From NCBI RefSeq assembly GCF_040225985.1, contig NZ_JBBPEU010000009.1:1-64000 (forward strand): 64,000 nucleotides of DNA, in the 5' to 3' direction. A program made the translations under genes and the position numbers. Positions 9,872 to 18,903 of the stretch are shown here, piece by piece. This DNA comes from Shimia sp040225985. GTDB taxonomy: Bacteria > Pseudomonadota > Alphaproteobacteria > Rhodobacterales > Rhodobacteraceae. The first letter of the stretch is position 1, and each line of letters begins with the position of its first letter. The notes beneath the pieces are model-generated. The model was not told where the DNA came from. It worked only from the letters and a program-made list of their open reading frames with translations, and ran no database searches.

Positions 9872-10623
9872 CAGATGTCCTTTCCGCCCCGAAGCGCCTT
9901 GATCGCGATGGGCAATGCCGCCAGCGCGCAAAGACCAAGGATCGGCAACAGGATCTGCGGCTCAAAGATGATCCCCAGATCGGGCGTCTGGCCTGCATCG
10001 AACACCTCGCCCAGACCGGCCCCGACCGAGGTATAGACCAGCCCGCCGGGAATAATGCCGACAAAGGTCGAGATTACGAAACGGCGCAGCGGCACTCCGA
10101 CAACGGCGGGCACGAGGTTGGCCACGAAAAACGGCACCAGAGGCACCAGCCGGATCAGAAACAACATCGACCATTGGTTTTCGTCGATCCCGTCCTTGAT
10201 ACGTTTCACCCGCCCCTCGGACGCTTCCATACGGGCCGCCATGCGTTCACCAAACCCCCAGCGTGCCGCGAGGAAAATCGCCGTCGCGCCAATCGTGGCC
10301 GCCGACACGTTGAACAACACGCCGGGAAAGGTGCCAAACAGGAACCCGCCGGTCAGCGTCGCCGCCACCGCACCGGGCAGCGAAAAGGCCACGATCCCCA
10401 CATAGGCCGCCATGAACACCAGCACCGCCGCCAGATAGTGCGCGTCGCGATACGCGATCAGCGATTCGCGGTTGTCCCGCAGCATCTCGAAACTCAGCAC
10501 ATCGCCCAGCAGCACGGCGCCAAGCGCGGCCACCGTCACGATGGCGGCAAAGGGAATCAGGCGCCCCAACGAACGGGGACGCGGGTGTGAGGTATCACTC
10601 ATGATGGGCCTGTCTTTTGTCAT
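9871..10623 (-). CDS. TVP38/TMEM64 (VTT) family membrane protein
   Basis: About 250 residues with roughly five or six hydrophobic segments. The central VTT-type region includes AFSLPGAVAATLTGGFLFGT (around 70-90) and the loop RLVPLVPFFVANLVPAVVGV with the conserved pattern of this family. The protein sits in the inner membrane. The family is linked to lipid scrambling or small-molecule handling, but its substrate is undefined here. A second start seven codons in (10602) is possible. It is the first gene of the operon with the oxidoreductase and the histidine kinase. Confidence 0.85.
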   Translation of the reverse strand: MTKDRPIMSDTSHPRPRSLGRLIPFAAIVTVAALGAVLLGDVLSFEMLRDNRESLIAYRDAHYLAAVLVFMAAYVGIVAFSLPGAVAATLTGGFLFGTFPGVLFNVSAATIGATAIFLAARWGFGERMAARMEASEGRVKRIKDGIDENQWSMLFLIRLVPLVPFFVANLVPAVVGVPLRRFVISTFVGIIPGGLVYTSVGAGLGEVFDAGQTPDLGIIFEPQILLPILGLCALAALPIAIKALRGGKDI

Positions 10624-10792
10624 CTCCTCTCAAAATGCGCGACACACGCGGAAAACAACAGGGGCCTCACGCGCGCTTGATCTTGGGCCGGTTTCCCGTG
10701 ATAACGCCGCCATGTCACGGGGTGTTTTGAAACATTCCCGCCAAGGATCGGCAAAAACCCCGGGGATTTGTTGCAAATCGGGGAACTGGTGT

Positions 10793-10821
10793 TTGACATA
10801 TCCCGGAAACCCGCCTAAAGG
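10793..10821 (+). promoter_or_regulatory. Probable sigma-70 promoter of rpmH-rnpA
   Basis: TTGACA at 10793-10798 and TAAAGG at 10816-10821 are separated by 17 bases, about 70 bases before the rpmH start. The -35 is perfect and the -10 is weak. Confidence 0.6.
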
Positions 10822-10890
10822 ACGGGCTTCGAATAGCACATGGGCCCGCGATTCCGTCGCTGGGCGCCCTTCAGATACGGAGACGGAGCG

Positions 10891-11025
10891 ATGAAACGCA
10901 CCTACCAACCCTCGAACCTGGTTCGTAAACGCCGCCACGGCTTCCGTGCGCGCATGGCCACCAAAGCAGGCCGCAAGATCCTGAACGCACGCCGCGCACG
11001 CGGTCGCAAGTCGCTGAGCGCATAA
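10891..11025 (+). CDS. rpmH: 50S ribosomal protein L34
   Basis: Forty-four residues starting [20 protein letters not shown] and ending RGRKSLSA, the standard size and sequence of L34. The start at 10891 is preceded by GGAG and matches the family N-terminus; the frame upstream is not family sequence. It is followed by rnpA after 26 bases, the usual bacterial order. Confidence 0.98.
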
Positions 11026-11051
11026 GCGCGCCGACACACGTTCTGACGGAC

Positions 11052-11474
11052 ATGACACCGCCGGAGGCCCCCGAGGATGGCATCGCCGCCCAAGGGGATA
11101 CGCCCCCGGCGGTGTCCGTTTGTCTTGAGGTTCTGAAAACCCGCAGCGATTTCCTGCGCGCCGCCCGCGCGCGCCGGCAGGGCACACAGGCGATGATGGT
11201 GCAAGCCCGCCGCCGCACCGACACCGAAGATGTGCCCGCCCACGTGATCCGCGTGGGCTTTACCTGTTCCAAGAAGGTCGGCAATGCCGTCGCCCGCAAC
11301 CGCGCCAAACGCCGCTTGCGCGAAGTGGCCCGCCTGATTCTGCCCACCCATGGCAAGCCCGGCTGGGATTACGTGCTGATCGGCCGCAAAGACGCCACCG
11401 CAGCCCGCCCCTTTGACCAGCTTCAGGGCGACCTGCGCTACGCATTGAAGAAACTGCACGGCACAAAAGGCTGA
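11052..11474 (+). CDS. rnpA: Ribonuclease P protein component
   Basis: 140 residues. Binds the RNase P RNA for 5' maturation of pre-tRNAs. The family signature is present in full: VGFTCSKKVGNAVARNRAKR (about 75-94), the RNR motif region that contacts the RNA, then LREVARLILP. The N-terminal 25 residues are an acidic, Pro-rich extension before the core LKTRSDFLRAARARRQG. Probably co-transcribed with rpmH. Confidence 0.97.
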   Translation: MTPPEAPEDGIAAQGDTPPAVSVCLEVLKTRSDFLRAARARRQGTQAMMVQARRRTDTEDVPAHVIRVGFTCSKKVGNAVARNRAKRRLREVARLILPTHGKPGWDYVLIGRKDATAARPFDQLQGDLRYALKKLHGTKG

Positions 11475-11548
11475 CATCCCTCTTTGCCGATGGCGGCAAG
11501 TCCCCTAGGCTTTGTTGTGCAACACTCAACAGGACACAGGGAACACAA

Positions 11549-11956
11549 ATGACAAAACTCACCGGACAATGCCTCTGCGGCGCAATTTCCTTCAAGGCGG
11601 ATGGCGAGGTGCCGGTCATGGCAAACTGTCACTGCACCGATTGCCGCCACGCCACGGGCAGCGCCTATGCCACGCTGATGTTCATGAAAGAGGGCGACGT
11701 CGAGGTCACAGGCACCACCAAGACCTTCCAGCACCAATCCGACGCCGGTTCAACCATGACCAAACATTTCTGCGACACCTGCGGTACGCCGATGTTCACG
11801 CAGAACTCGAACCGCCCCGGCATGCTGGGCCTGCGCGCGGGCAACATCAACGAACAGGCCGAATTTGCCCCCAAGGCAAATGTCTATGTCTCCAGCAAGA
11901 TGGACGCGACCCTCCTCGAAGACGGAGTCCCCGCGTTTGAGAAGATGCCGGGATAA
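11549..11956 (+). CDS. GFA (CENP-V/glutathione-dependent formaldehyde-activating-like) domain protein
   Basis: 135 residues with the zinc-binding pattern of the GFA family: CLCGAISF near the start, CHCTDCRHATGSAYAT (about 27-42) and CDTCGTPMF (about 72-80). The founding family name implies formaldehyde-glutathione chemistry, but most members have no shown activity, so no substrate is assigned. It has its own leader of 74 bases after rnpA. It is one of three genes placed between rnpA and the ttcA-yidC part of the locus. Confidence 0.9.
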   Translation: MTKLTGQCLCGAISFKADGEVPVMANCHCTDCRHATGSAYATLMFMKEGDVEVTGTTKTFQHQSDAGSTMTKHFCDTCGTPMFTQNSNRPGMLGLRAGNINEQAEFAPKANVYVSSKMDATLLEDGVPAFEKMPG

Positions 11957-12157
11957 ACCTACACGGGCAGGCGGGGTCACTGGGGTGGCCCCGCTTGCCG
12001 CACCTGAATGCCACGGGGGCCACCTTTCATTTTCCGCGACCGAGAAACGCCTTTCTTTGCCGCTCCTTGGGTCATCAGCATTTTTTGATGGTCTCGGAAT
12101 ACGATCTTTGTCGATAAGATTTGAAGAAACCGGAAAAACCGCAGGATTTGCGACGAA

Positions 12158-12817
12158 ATGAAGTGCCATGCATGCGGAGAAGAAATACTACAAACTGCAA
12201 AAATTTGTCGGCATTGTAACTCCAGCCAGAACAAACTCGCATACTTCGTAAACGCGTTTTTCAACCTGAGCACTCTTGCGATCTCGCTATTGGCGCTACT
12301 GGTATCATTTGCAGCTTTGTACTTCAGCAGGCAGAAAGAACCCCCTCGACCCGATCTTGTGGTTCAAGTTGACCGCTTTGAAGCAGGCGGGTTTTCATTC
12401 TTTATTGCGAATTTGGGCAATCTTCCCACTGTCGTCAGAGACTTGGACCTAACGATTAAACTTACCCACGGAGAAGGGACTCACGCTGTTGAAGCAGGGT
12501 TTTCTGTAACGCCCAGTCAAATACCGCCAGGTGAAAGCCGCTTGTTTCAAATTGAGTATTCGAGCTTTGATCCCCAACATACAAGGTGGGTCGCTTCTCG
12601 AAGCACGCAGGATCAGTTCACAAACAAGTTTCTTAAATCCGCGGCTATCCTAGGCAATAACGTGCATTGCGCTGTCGGTGTTTACTACACGTCGAGGCGC
12701 TACTTTCCCAACAACACTGAAGGAGTTTCAGGCACAGTTAACGGATCCTGCGTCTATGCAATGCAATGGTTTGCGGAAAACATTGGCCCACTAAAGCCAA
12801 AAGACGAGGCCGATTGA
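12158..12817 (+). CDS. Zinc-ribbon membrane protein of unknown function, atypical composition
   Basis: 219 residues. The N-terminus is a small zinc ribbon, CHACGEEI then CRHCNSS (Cys at 3, 6, 17 and 20). One strong membrane segment follows (about 36-57, LSTLAISLLALLVSFAALYF), then an extracytoplasmic beta-rich region of about 155 residues with no recognised domain. GC content and codon use are visibly lower than in the genes on both sides, which suggests recent acquisition. It lies between the GFA gene and yidD. No function can be proposed beyond a membrane-anchored protein with a cytoplasmic metal-binding head. Confidence 0.75.
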   Translation: MKCHACGEEILQTAKICRHCNSSQNKLAYFVNAFFNLSTLAISLLALLVSFAALYFSRQKEPPRPDLVVQVDRFEAGGFSFFIANLGNLPTVVRDLDLTIKLTHGEGTHAVEAGFSVTPSQIPPGESRLFQIEYSSFDPQHTRWVASRSTQDQFTNKFLKSAAILGNNVHCAVGVYYTSRRYFPNNTEGVSGTVNGSCVYAMQWFAENIGPLKPKDEAD

Positions 12818-12903
12818 CAGACTTGGTGTGCAAAAAAGACAACCACGCTTTGAGAATGGTGATGCATCTTTCCCCCGCCACCCAGACACCCTACATTCCC
12901 CCC

Positions 12904-13206
12904 ATGACCCCGCTTGCCCATATCTTTGCCCTGCCCGTTCGGTTTTACCGGCTGGTGTTCAGCCCGTGGGTCGGCTTCAACTGCCGCTATCAGCCCACCT
13001 GTTCGGTCTATGCGCTGGAGGCGCTGGAAAAACACGGGGCAATCAAGGGCAGCTGGCTGGCGGCGAAACGGATCGGACGCTGCCACCCGTGGGGCGGTGA
13101 CGGCTATGATCCCGTGCCCGGCCCCGACCGCCCGTCCGGGGCGCCCTCTGGCGGATCGGCGTCAAAAGGGTGCCAGTGCGCGAACAGGCTGGACCCACGG
13201 GACTGA
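12904..13206 (+). CDS. yidD: Membrane protein insertion efficiency factor YidD
   Basis: 100 residues from the ATG at 12904. The start was chosen because MTPLAHIFALPVRFYRLVFSP aligns with the family N-terminus; in-frame starts upstream add unrelated sequence. The core is CRYQPTCSVYALEALEKHG followed by RIGRCHPWGGDGYDPVP, the YidD hallmark. The last 25 residues are a loose tail. It assists YidC insertion; yidC lies 3.9 kb downstream rather than next to it. Confidence 0.95.
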   Translation: MTPLAHIFALPVRFYRLVFSPWVGFNCRYQPTCSVYALEALEKHGAIKGSWLAAKRIGRCHPWGGDGYDPVPGPDRPSGAPSGGSASKGCQCANRLDPRD

Positions 13207-13259
13207 GGTGCTATCGTCACCGGTATTCCCTTTACTGGCTCACCCACAGGAGTGCCCTC

Positions 13260-13766
13260 ATGACTTTGAAATCCCTGACTGCCGCCGCCCTTCTTGCGAC
13301 CCTCGCTACCACCGCCAGCGCCGAGGGCAAATTCGAACATTTCGGAAGCGTCGAAGGCTGGAACGTCTTTATCGACCATGAAAAGAAATCCTGCATGATC
13401 GAGGCCGTGGACGACCTTGAAAACGTCGTGCAGATGGGTCTGACCAAGGATCGCGGCGTGGCCTATGTCGGCGTGTTCACCAAGGCTGAAACCAACATCA
13501 AGAAAGGCGACAAGGAAGGCGTTGCCATTCTATTGGGTGACAACCTCTATACTGGCGAAGTCACCGGCATGCGCGGCAATATCACCAAGGGCTATTCCGG
13601 CGGCTACGTGCTGACCGATGATCCGCAGTTCGTCGAGGATTTCGCCAAGCAATATGAAATGGTCGTGTTCCCCGAAAAGGAATTCGGCTTCATCGTCGAT
13701 CTGAAAGGCACACTCAAGGCCATCGAGATGGGCCGCGAGTGCAACCAGAAGGCCATGATGGAATAA
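13260..13766 (+). CDS. Exported protein of unknown function
   Basis: 168 residues with a clear Sec signal peptide (MTLKSLTAAALLATLATTASA, cleavage after ASA) and a mature domain of about 147 residues with two Cys (CMIEAVDD and GRECNQK). The start at 13260 has GGAG upstream. The mature part is charged, beta-like and periplasmic by inference. It has a loose resemblance to small periplasmic proteins of the IalB type, too weak to name. It ends at a strong hairpin shared with the facing lipoprotein gene. Confidence 0.8.
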   Translation: MTLKSLTAAALLATLATTASAEGKFEHFGSVEGWNVFIDHEKKSCMIEAVDDLENVVQMGLTKDRGVAYVGVFTKAETNIKKGDKEGVAILLGDNLYTGEVTGMRGNITKGYSGGYVLTDDPQFVEDFAKQYEMVVFPEKEFGFIVDLKGTLKAIEMGRECNQKAMME

Positions 13767-13790
13767 CCGCCCCCATATTTTAGAACCGCT

Positions 13791-13816
13791 GGACCGGTCC
13801 CCCACGGGGCCGGTCC
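13791..13816. terminator. Bidirectional terminator hairpin
   Basis: GGACCGGTCCCC (13791-13802) faces GGGGCCGGTCC (13806-13816) around a 3-base loop, between two convergent genes. The U-tracts are short on both sides. Confidence 0.6.
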
Positions 13817-13823
13817 TTGCCGT

Positions 13824-14351
13824 TCAGAGGCGTTCAAAAAAGATCGTCACTTCGCCCAGCCGCACCCCGGCCTTGGACATATAGGCCCGGTTGAGCAGCC
13901 GTCCGTCCTCAAGCAACCACATCCAGTCATCAAAACTGACCCGCGTCGTGCCGGTGCCATCGCGTTTGGGCAGATCAATCGTGTAGCGCCAGTTGAACGT
14001 ATCCCCGCTTTCCTCGCCACGGGCCACGCCCTGCACCCCGTCGGCGCGCCCTTCCCAGGTCTCGGCGCCCGTTTTGGTCAGGGTCCAGACCCGCCGGTCT
14101 GTGCCCCCGTCCGCATAGACAAACCGTTCATCCAGCACGAGGGTCTGCCCGTCCCAGCGCCCGTCAATATTGACCTTGAACCGCTGCGACACGCGCCCGG
14201 TGATGTCCTGAAACTGGCCATAGGCCACGGTGCGCCCCGCGAAATACTCTTCAAGGTTCAACTCTTTTCCGCTCAGCTTGGGCTGGTCGAGCTTGGGCGT
14301 ACCGCAGGCGGCCAACAGGACGGACAGGGTCAGGAACAGGATCAGGCGCAT
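13824..14351 (-). CDS. DUF3833-type lipoprotein
   Basis: 175 residues from the ATG at 14351. The lipobox is LAAC (Cys 16), so the protein is lipid-anchored. The body has the DUF3833 pattern with LNLEEYFAGRTVAYGQFQD, a lipocalin-like strand series, and WMWLLEDGRLLNRAYMSKAG. The frame upstream of this start is open only because it is antisense to ttcA. Role unknown. Confidence 0.85.
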   Translation of the reverse strand: MRLILFLTLSVLLAACGTPKLDQPKLSGKELNLEEYFAGRTVAYGQFQDITGRVSQRFKVNIDGRWDGQTLVLDERFVYADGGTDRRVWTLTKTGAETWEGRADGVQGVARGEESGDTFNWRYTIDLPKRDGTGTTRVSFDDWMWLLEDGRLLNRAYMSKAGVRLGEVTIFFERL

Positions 14352-14468
14352 TTGGGATTTCCTTTGATGATGGTCCCCTTGATACGGGGATCGGCGGGTT
14401 TTGGATGACTCCGCGCGCCGTTTGATCGCGCGCTTGTCCTGCGCGCCGCTTTCGCCTAAAGCCAGCCC

Positions 14469-15338
14469 ATGCTTGACGATCTCGACGATATCCATCCGCT
14501 GTTTCACGGCGCGCCCTCTACGGCCAGTTTCAAGAAGCTGCGCAAACGCATCGTGCGCCAAACGCGCGAGGCCATCGAACAATATGGCATGATCGAACGC
14601 GGCACGCGCTGGCTTGTCTGCCTGTCGGGGGGCAAGGATTCCTACACCCTGCTCGCCGTGCTGCACGAGTTGAAATGGCGCGGCCTGCTGCCGGTCGATC
14701 TTCTGGCCTGCAACCTCGATCAGGGGCAGCCCAACTTTCCTGCGACCGTATTGCCGGAATTCCTTGAAAAGATGGGGGTCGAGCACCGCATCGAATATCA
14801 GGACACCTATTCCGTCGTGAAGGAAAAGGTGCCTGCCGGGCGGACCTATTGCGCGCTCTGTTCGCGCCTGCGCCGTGGCAATCTCTATCGCATCGCCCGC
14901 GAAGAAGGTTGTTCTGCCGTGGTGCTGGGCCATCACCGCGACGACATTCTGGAAACCTTTTTCATGAACCTGTTTCACGGCGGGCGCTTGGCGACCATGC
15001 CGCCGAAACTGGTGAACGAGGAAGGCGACCTGTTCGTCTATCGCCCGCTGGCCCATGTGGCCGAGGAAGACTGCGAGAAATTCGCGCGTGCGATGAACTA
15101 TCCGATCATTCCCTGTGACCTCTGCGGGTCGCAGGACGGGTTGCAGCGCCAGCAGGTGAAACAGATTCTCGACCAGTGGGAAAAGAACAGCCCAGGCCGC
15201 CGGCAGGTCATGTTCCGCGCCCTGATGAACATCCGCCCGTCTCATATGCTCGACCCGAAACTGTTTGATTTTGCTGGTTTAATACGCGGATCTGCTCAAT
15301 TTGAACAAATTGAGACGGAAATTCCCAAACTGCGTTAA
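14469..15338 (+). CDS. ttcA: tRNA 2-thiocytidine(32) synthetase TtcA
   Basis: 289 residues. Thiolates C32 of certain tRNAs using ATP and an iron-sulfur cluster. The PP-loop SGGKDSYTLL (about 54-63) binds ATP. The cluster Cys pairs are CALCSRLRRGN (about 122) and CDLCGSQDG (about 216), both intact. VLGHHRDDILETFFMNLFHG is a further family block. Length matches the family. It is cytoplasmic and independent of the facing lipoprotein gene. Confidence 0.96.
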   Translation: MLDDLDDIHPLFHGAPSTASFKKLRKRIVRQTREAIEQYGMIERGTRWLVCLSGGKDSYTLLAVLHELKWRGLLPVDLLACNLDQGQPNFPATVLPEFLEKMGVEHRIEYQDTYSVVKEKVPAGRTYCALCSRLRRGNLYRIAREEGCSAVVLGHHRDDILETFFMNLFHGGRLATMPPKLVNEEGDLFVYRPLAHVAEEDCEKFARAMNYPIIPCDLCGSQDGLQRQQVKQILDQWEKNSPGRRQVMFRALMNIRPSHMLDPKLFDFAGLIRGSAQFEQIETEIPKLR

Positions 15339-15401
15339 CGAACACGTCAGAGATCGGGGGCTAGGCTGACCGGACTTGTTTTTTGTCTGGGTGCCTGCCG
15401 C

Positions 15402-16940
15402 ATGACCTTCCGACCGGCTCATTTCCTGAACCACCCCCGCCTGACCCTGCCCTTGCGCGGGCTTGCGGCAATTGCCCTGTCCGGGTTGGTTTTCGTGGCC
15501 TGGTGGATCGGCGGGGAATTCTGGCTGCTGGTGGCGGCTGTCGCCCTGCCGGTGCCCTTGCTCCTGCAGGGGCGCCGTCCTTCCGCGCCGCCGGTACAGG
15601 CGATGGGACAGGATGCCCTGACCGGGTTCCTGACCGAACGCGGGTTGCACGACGGCATGGCGGCCTCGCTTGCGACCCTGCCCGACACCGGCCTGACCAC
15701 GGGAATCTTTGCCTGCGAGCTGCGCAATGTCTCGCGGATGCGGGCCAAGTTCGGCGATGGCGCCGCGGAACAGGCGCTGCGCGTCACCGCCGACCGGATT
15801 CGCGCCGCGCTGCGCGACACCGACATGGTCGCGCGGATCGGGGACGCCCGTTTTGCGATCTATCTCGACCCCGTGCGCCGCTTTGATTTGGATGCTGCGC
15901 TGACCCTGGCCACCCGCCTGCAGACTGCGATCGAGGAACCCGTGGTGCTTCAGGCGGTCTCGTTGCATCCTGTCTGCTGCATCGGCCTTTGCCTGCAAAC
16001 CCGCGCTCCCGCGACCGAGGCCGGACCGCTTCTCGGGGCCGCGACCCTTGCTCTGGAAGAGGCGCTGCGCAGCGACGGCAACGCGATCCGCACCTTTTCC
16101 AGCGACATGAAACAGCGCGTATTGCGGCGCGACCGCTCCGAGGCCGAGGCGCTGGCCGCGCTGGACCGGGACGAGATCGTCGCCTGGTTCCAGCCACAGG
16201 TGTCTACCGATACGGGGCAGGTCACCGGGTTCGAGGCGCTGGCCCGCTGGCAACACCCGCGCCGCGGCACCTTGCCGCCCTCGGATTTTCTACCGGCCAT
16301 GGATCGGGGAGGGCAGCTTGGGCGGCTGTCCAACCGCATGCTGGCCAGCGCGCTGGACGCGTTCGTGACATGGCGCAAGGCCGGTTATTCCCTTGAAAGT
16401 GTCGGCGTGAATTTCACCGCCGAGGATCTCGCTGATCCTACCCTGGTCGATCGTGTGTCCGGCGCGCTTGAACGCCACGACATGACGCCGGACCAACTCT
16501 CGGTCGAGGTGCTGGAAAACGTGGTGGCCGGGGCGCCGAACGATATGGTGGTGCGCAATGTGAACGGGTTGGCGCGGCTCGGGTGCCGGATTGATCTGGA
16601 TGATTTCGGCACCGGCCATGCCTCGATTTCCTCGATCCGTCGCCTGTCTGTCGACCGGCTCAAGATCGACCGGTCCTTCGTCGTCCATGCCGACAGCGAC
16701 CCCCAGCAACAACGGCTGGTCGCGGCCATCGTCACCATGGCCGAACAGCTTGACCTTGATGTGTTGGCCGAAGGGGTCGAAACCCCCGCCGAACACGCCA
16801 TGCTGGCGCAGCTGGGCTGTACCCATGTGCAGGGCTTTGGCGTCGCCCGCCCGATGCCGTTCGAGGAAACCCTGCCCTGGATCACCGCGCATGACCGCGC
16901 GCGCGCCGCGCCGCCGGACCTGCGCCGCCGCGCAGGCTAA
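15402..16940 (+). CDS. Membrane-anchored GGDEF(degenerate)-EAL cyclic-di-GMP phosphodiesterase
   Basis: 512 residues. Two hydrophobic segments (about 15-35 and 40-58) anchor it. The GGDEF-type domain (about 67-190) has IGDARF where an active cyclase has GGDEF, so cyclase activity is unlikely. The EAL domain (about 245-495) keeps FEALARWQHP, the ligand Asn in VNFTAED, EVLENVV, DLDDFGTGHAS, LKIDRSFV, AEGVET and QGFGVARP. These are the metal and substrate positions, so c-di-GMP hydrolysis is expected. The domain order and TM anchor fit a signal-tuned phosphodiesterase. No sensor domain is visible. Confidence 0.92.
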   Translation: MTFRPAHFLNHPRLTLPLRGLAAIALSGLVFVAWWIGGEFWLLVAAVALPVPLLLQGRRPSAPPVQAMGQDALTGFLTERGLHDGMAASLATLPDTGLTTGIFACELRNVSRMRAKFGDGAAEQALRVTADRIRAALRDTDMVARIGDARFAIYLDPVRRFDLDAALTLATRLQTAIEEPVVLQAVSLHPVCCIGLCLQTRAPATEAGPLLGAATLALEEALRSDGNAIRTFSSDMKQRVLRRDRSEAEALAALDRDEIVAWFQPQVSTDTGQVTGFEALARWQHPRRGTLPPSDFLPAMDRGGQLGRLSNRMLASALDAFVTWRKAGYSLESVGVNFTAEDLADPTLVDRVSGALERHDMTPDQLSVEVLENVVAGAPNDMVVRNVNGLARLGCRIDLDDFGTGHASISSIRRLSVDRLKIDRSFVVHADSDPQQQRLVAAIVTMAEQLDLDVLAEGVETPAEHAMLAQLGCTHVQGFGVARPMPFEETLPWITAHDRARAAPPDLRRRAG

Positions 16941-17091
16941 ACCGCGCGTGCACCCGATCGCCGGCTCCGCGACCCGGATTTTTCGCAACGGACCCCAGCG
17001 CATCCGCCCCAAATGGCCCGAATCCGCTTGACCTTTGGGCCCTGCACCTGTTGAACCACCCCAACGTTTCAAAGACAGGTGGCCACCAGCA

Positions 17092-18903
17092 ATGGACGAT
17101 CAGAACAAGAACCTCATCCTCGCGACCGTGCTCAGTTTCGTCGTGATCTTGGTATGGTTTGTGATGTTTCCTCCGCCCGAACCGGTGGAAGATCCCAACG
17201 CCGTCGCCGTGACCGGCGAAACGACCCAGCCGGTCGCCTCGGCCCCGACCGCCACCACGACGGGCGCGGCCAGCACCGGCACCGGCACGGCTGCGGTGGA
17301 CGCAACCGAAGACACCCCGCGCATCGACATCGAAACCGCGCGCGTCGACGGCTCGATCTCTCTTCTGGGTGGGCGCATCGACGACCTGCACCTCAAGGAT
17401 TACCGCGAAACGCTGGACGAAGGCGCGCCCACCGTCACCTTCCTGTCGCCGCGCGGCGAACCGAATGCCTTTTACGCCCTCTATGGCTGGGCCCCCGGTG
17501 CGGGCCTTGGCCTTGATGACGTGCCCGGCGCCAACACCGTCTGGTCCGTCGCCGATGGTGCCAAGCTGACCGAGAACAGCCCTGTCACACTGACCTGGGA
17601 CAACGGCAACGGCCTGATCTTCAGCCGCACCATCTCGATCGACGAGAACTATATGTTTTCGGTCGCACAGAGCGTCGAAAACACCGGTGCGGGCACCGTG
17701 TCGCTGGCCCCCTACGGCGTTCTGGCCCGCCATGGCGAGCCCGAGGATCTGAAGAACTTTTTCATCCTGCACGAAGGCGTGGTCGGCATGGCCGATGGCG
17801 AGCTGAGCGAAATCGACTATGACGACATCGCCGACTTTGCCTTTGACCAGCGCGAAGGCGCCAAGGCAGAGGTCACGCAGGTGTCCGAAAACGGCTGGAT
17901 CGGCTTCACCGACCATTACTGGATGGCGACCATGATCCCCGCACAGGGCGCGCCGTTCAAATCGGTCGTGAAATACGATGATCGCCGTGACATCTACCAG
18001 ACCGAAACCGTGATGCCGACGCTGACCGTTGCCGCCGGCGCCAGCGTCACCACCGAAAGCCAGCTGTTCGCCGGCGCCAAGGAATGGGCCACAATCCGCG
18101 CCTATGAAAAAGACGGCGTTGCGGGGTTCCTCGATTCGATCGACTGGGGCTGGTTCTTCTTCCTGACCAAGCCGATCTTTGCGGTTCTGCACTATCTCAA
18201 CGGGTTGATCGGCAACATGGGCTGGGCGATCATCGGCCTGACCGTCCTGATCAAGATCGTGGTCTTCCCGCTGGCCTATAAATCCTATGCCTCGATGGCC
18301 AAGATGAAAGAGCTTCAGCCGCAGATGGAAAAGCTGAAAGAGGCCGCTGGCGATGACCGCCAGAAGCTGCAGCAGGCCATGATGGAGCTTTACAAGCGCG
18401 AAAAGGTGAACCCCGCCTCGGGCTGCCTGCCGATCCTGATCCAGATCCCGATCTTCTTCTCGCTCTACAAGGTGATCTTTGTCACGCTGGAACTGCGCCA
18501 CGCGCCGTGGCTGGGCCCGTTTGCCGACCTTTCGGCGCCTGACCCGACCACGATTCTGAACCTGTTCGGCCTTCTGCCCATCGGCGCACCTGAACCAGGC
18601 TCGATCATGGCGCTGATCTTCATCGGTGTCTTGCCGCTCTTGCTCGGAATCTCGATGTGGCTGCAACAGAAACTGAACCCCGCGCCCACCGACCCGACCC
18701 AGCAGATGATCTTTGCCTGGATGCCATGGGTGTTCATGTTCATGCTGGGCGGCTTTGCCTCGGGGCTGGTGCTGTACTGGATCACCAACAACGTGATCAC
18801 CTTCACCCAGCAATACGCGATCATGCGCAGCCACGGCTACAAGCCGGACGTGTTCGGCAACATCAAGTCGTCCTTCAAGCGCAAAGAGAAGGCGGGCGAC
18901 TGA
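17092..18903 (+). CDS. yidC: Membrane protein insertase YidC
   Basis: 603 residues. The start MDDQNKNLILATVLSFVVIL at 17092 is the standard family N-terminus; the longer frame adds unrelated residues. An N-terminal TM segment (7-25) is followed by an Ala/Thr/Gly-rich linker, a large periplasmic beta domain (about 80-350), and the conserved insertase core with five TM segments from about 365. The core includes VFPLAYKSYASMAKMKELQP and CLPILIQIPIFFSLYKV. The stop overlaps the MOSC gene start by one base. Confidence 0.98.
   Translation: MDDQNKNLILATVLSFVVILVWFVMFPPPEPVEDPNAVAVTGETTQPVASAPTATTTGAASTGTGTAAVDATEDTPRIDIETARVDGSISLLGGRIDDLHLKDYRETLDEGAPTVTFLSPRGEPNAFYALYGWAPGAGLGLDDVPGANTVWSVADGAKLTENSPVTLTWDNGNGLIFSRTISIDENYMFSVAQSVENTGAGTVSLAPYGVLARHGEPEDLKNFFILHEGVVGMADGELSEIDYDDIADFAFDQREGAKAEVTQVSENGWIGFTDHYWMATMIPAQGAPFKSVVKYDDRRDIYQTETVMPTLTVAAGASVTTESQLFAGAKEWATIRAYEKDGVAGFLDSIDWGWFFFLTKPIFAVLHYLNGLIGNMGWAIIGLTVLIKIVVFPLAYKSYASMAKMKELQPQMEKLKEAAGDDRQKLQQAMMELYKREKVNPASGCLPILIQIPIFFSLYKVIFVTLELRHAPWLGPFADLSAPDPTTILNLFGLLPIGAPEPGSIMALIFIGVLPLLLGISMWLQQKLNPAPTDPTQQMIFAWMPWVFMFMLGGFASGLVLYWITNNVITFTQQYAIMRSHGYKPDVFGNIKSSFKRKEKAGD

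Noticed and set aside
11977..12273. Minus-strand frame with a basic end between the GFA and zinc-ribbon genes
   Set aside because: Its left part is basic and peptide-like, but it overlaps the start of the zinc-ribbon gene and lacks a credible start and ribosome site.
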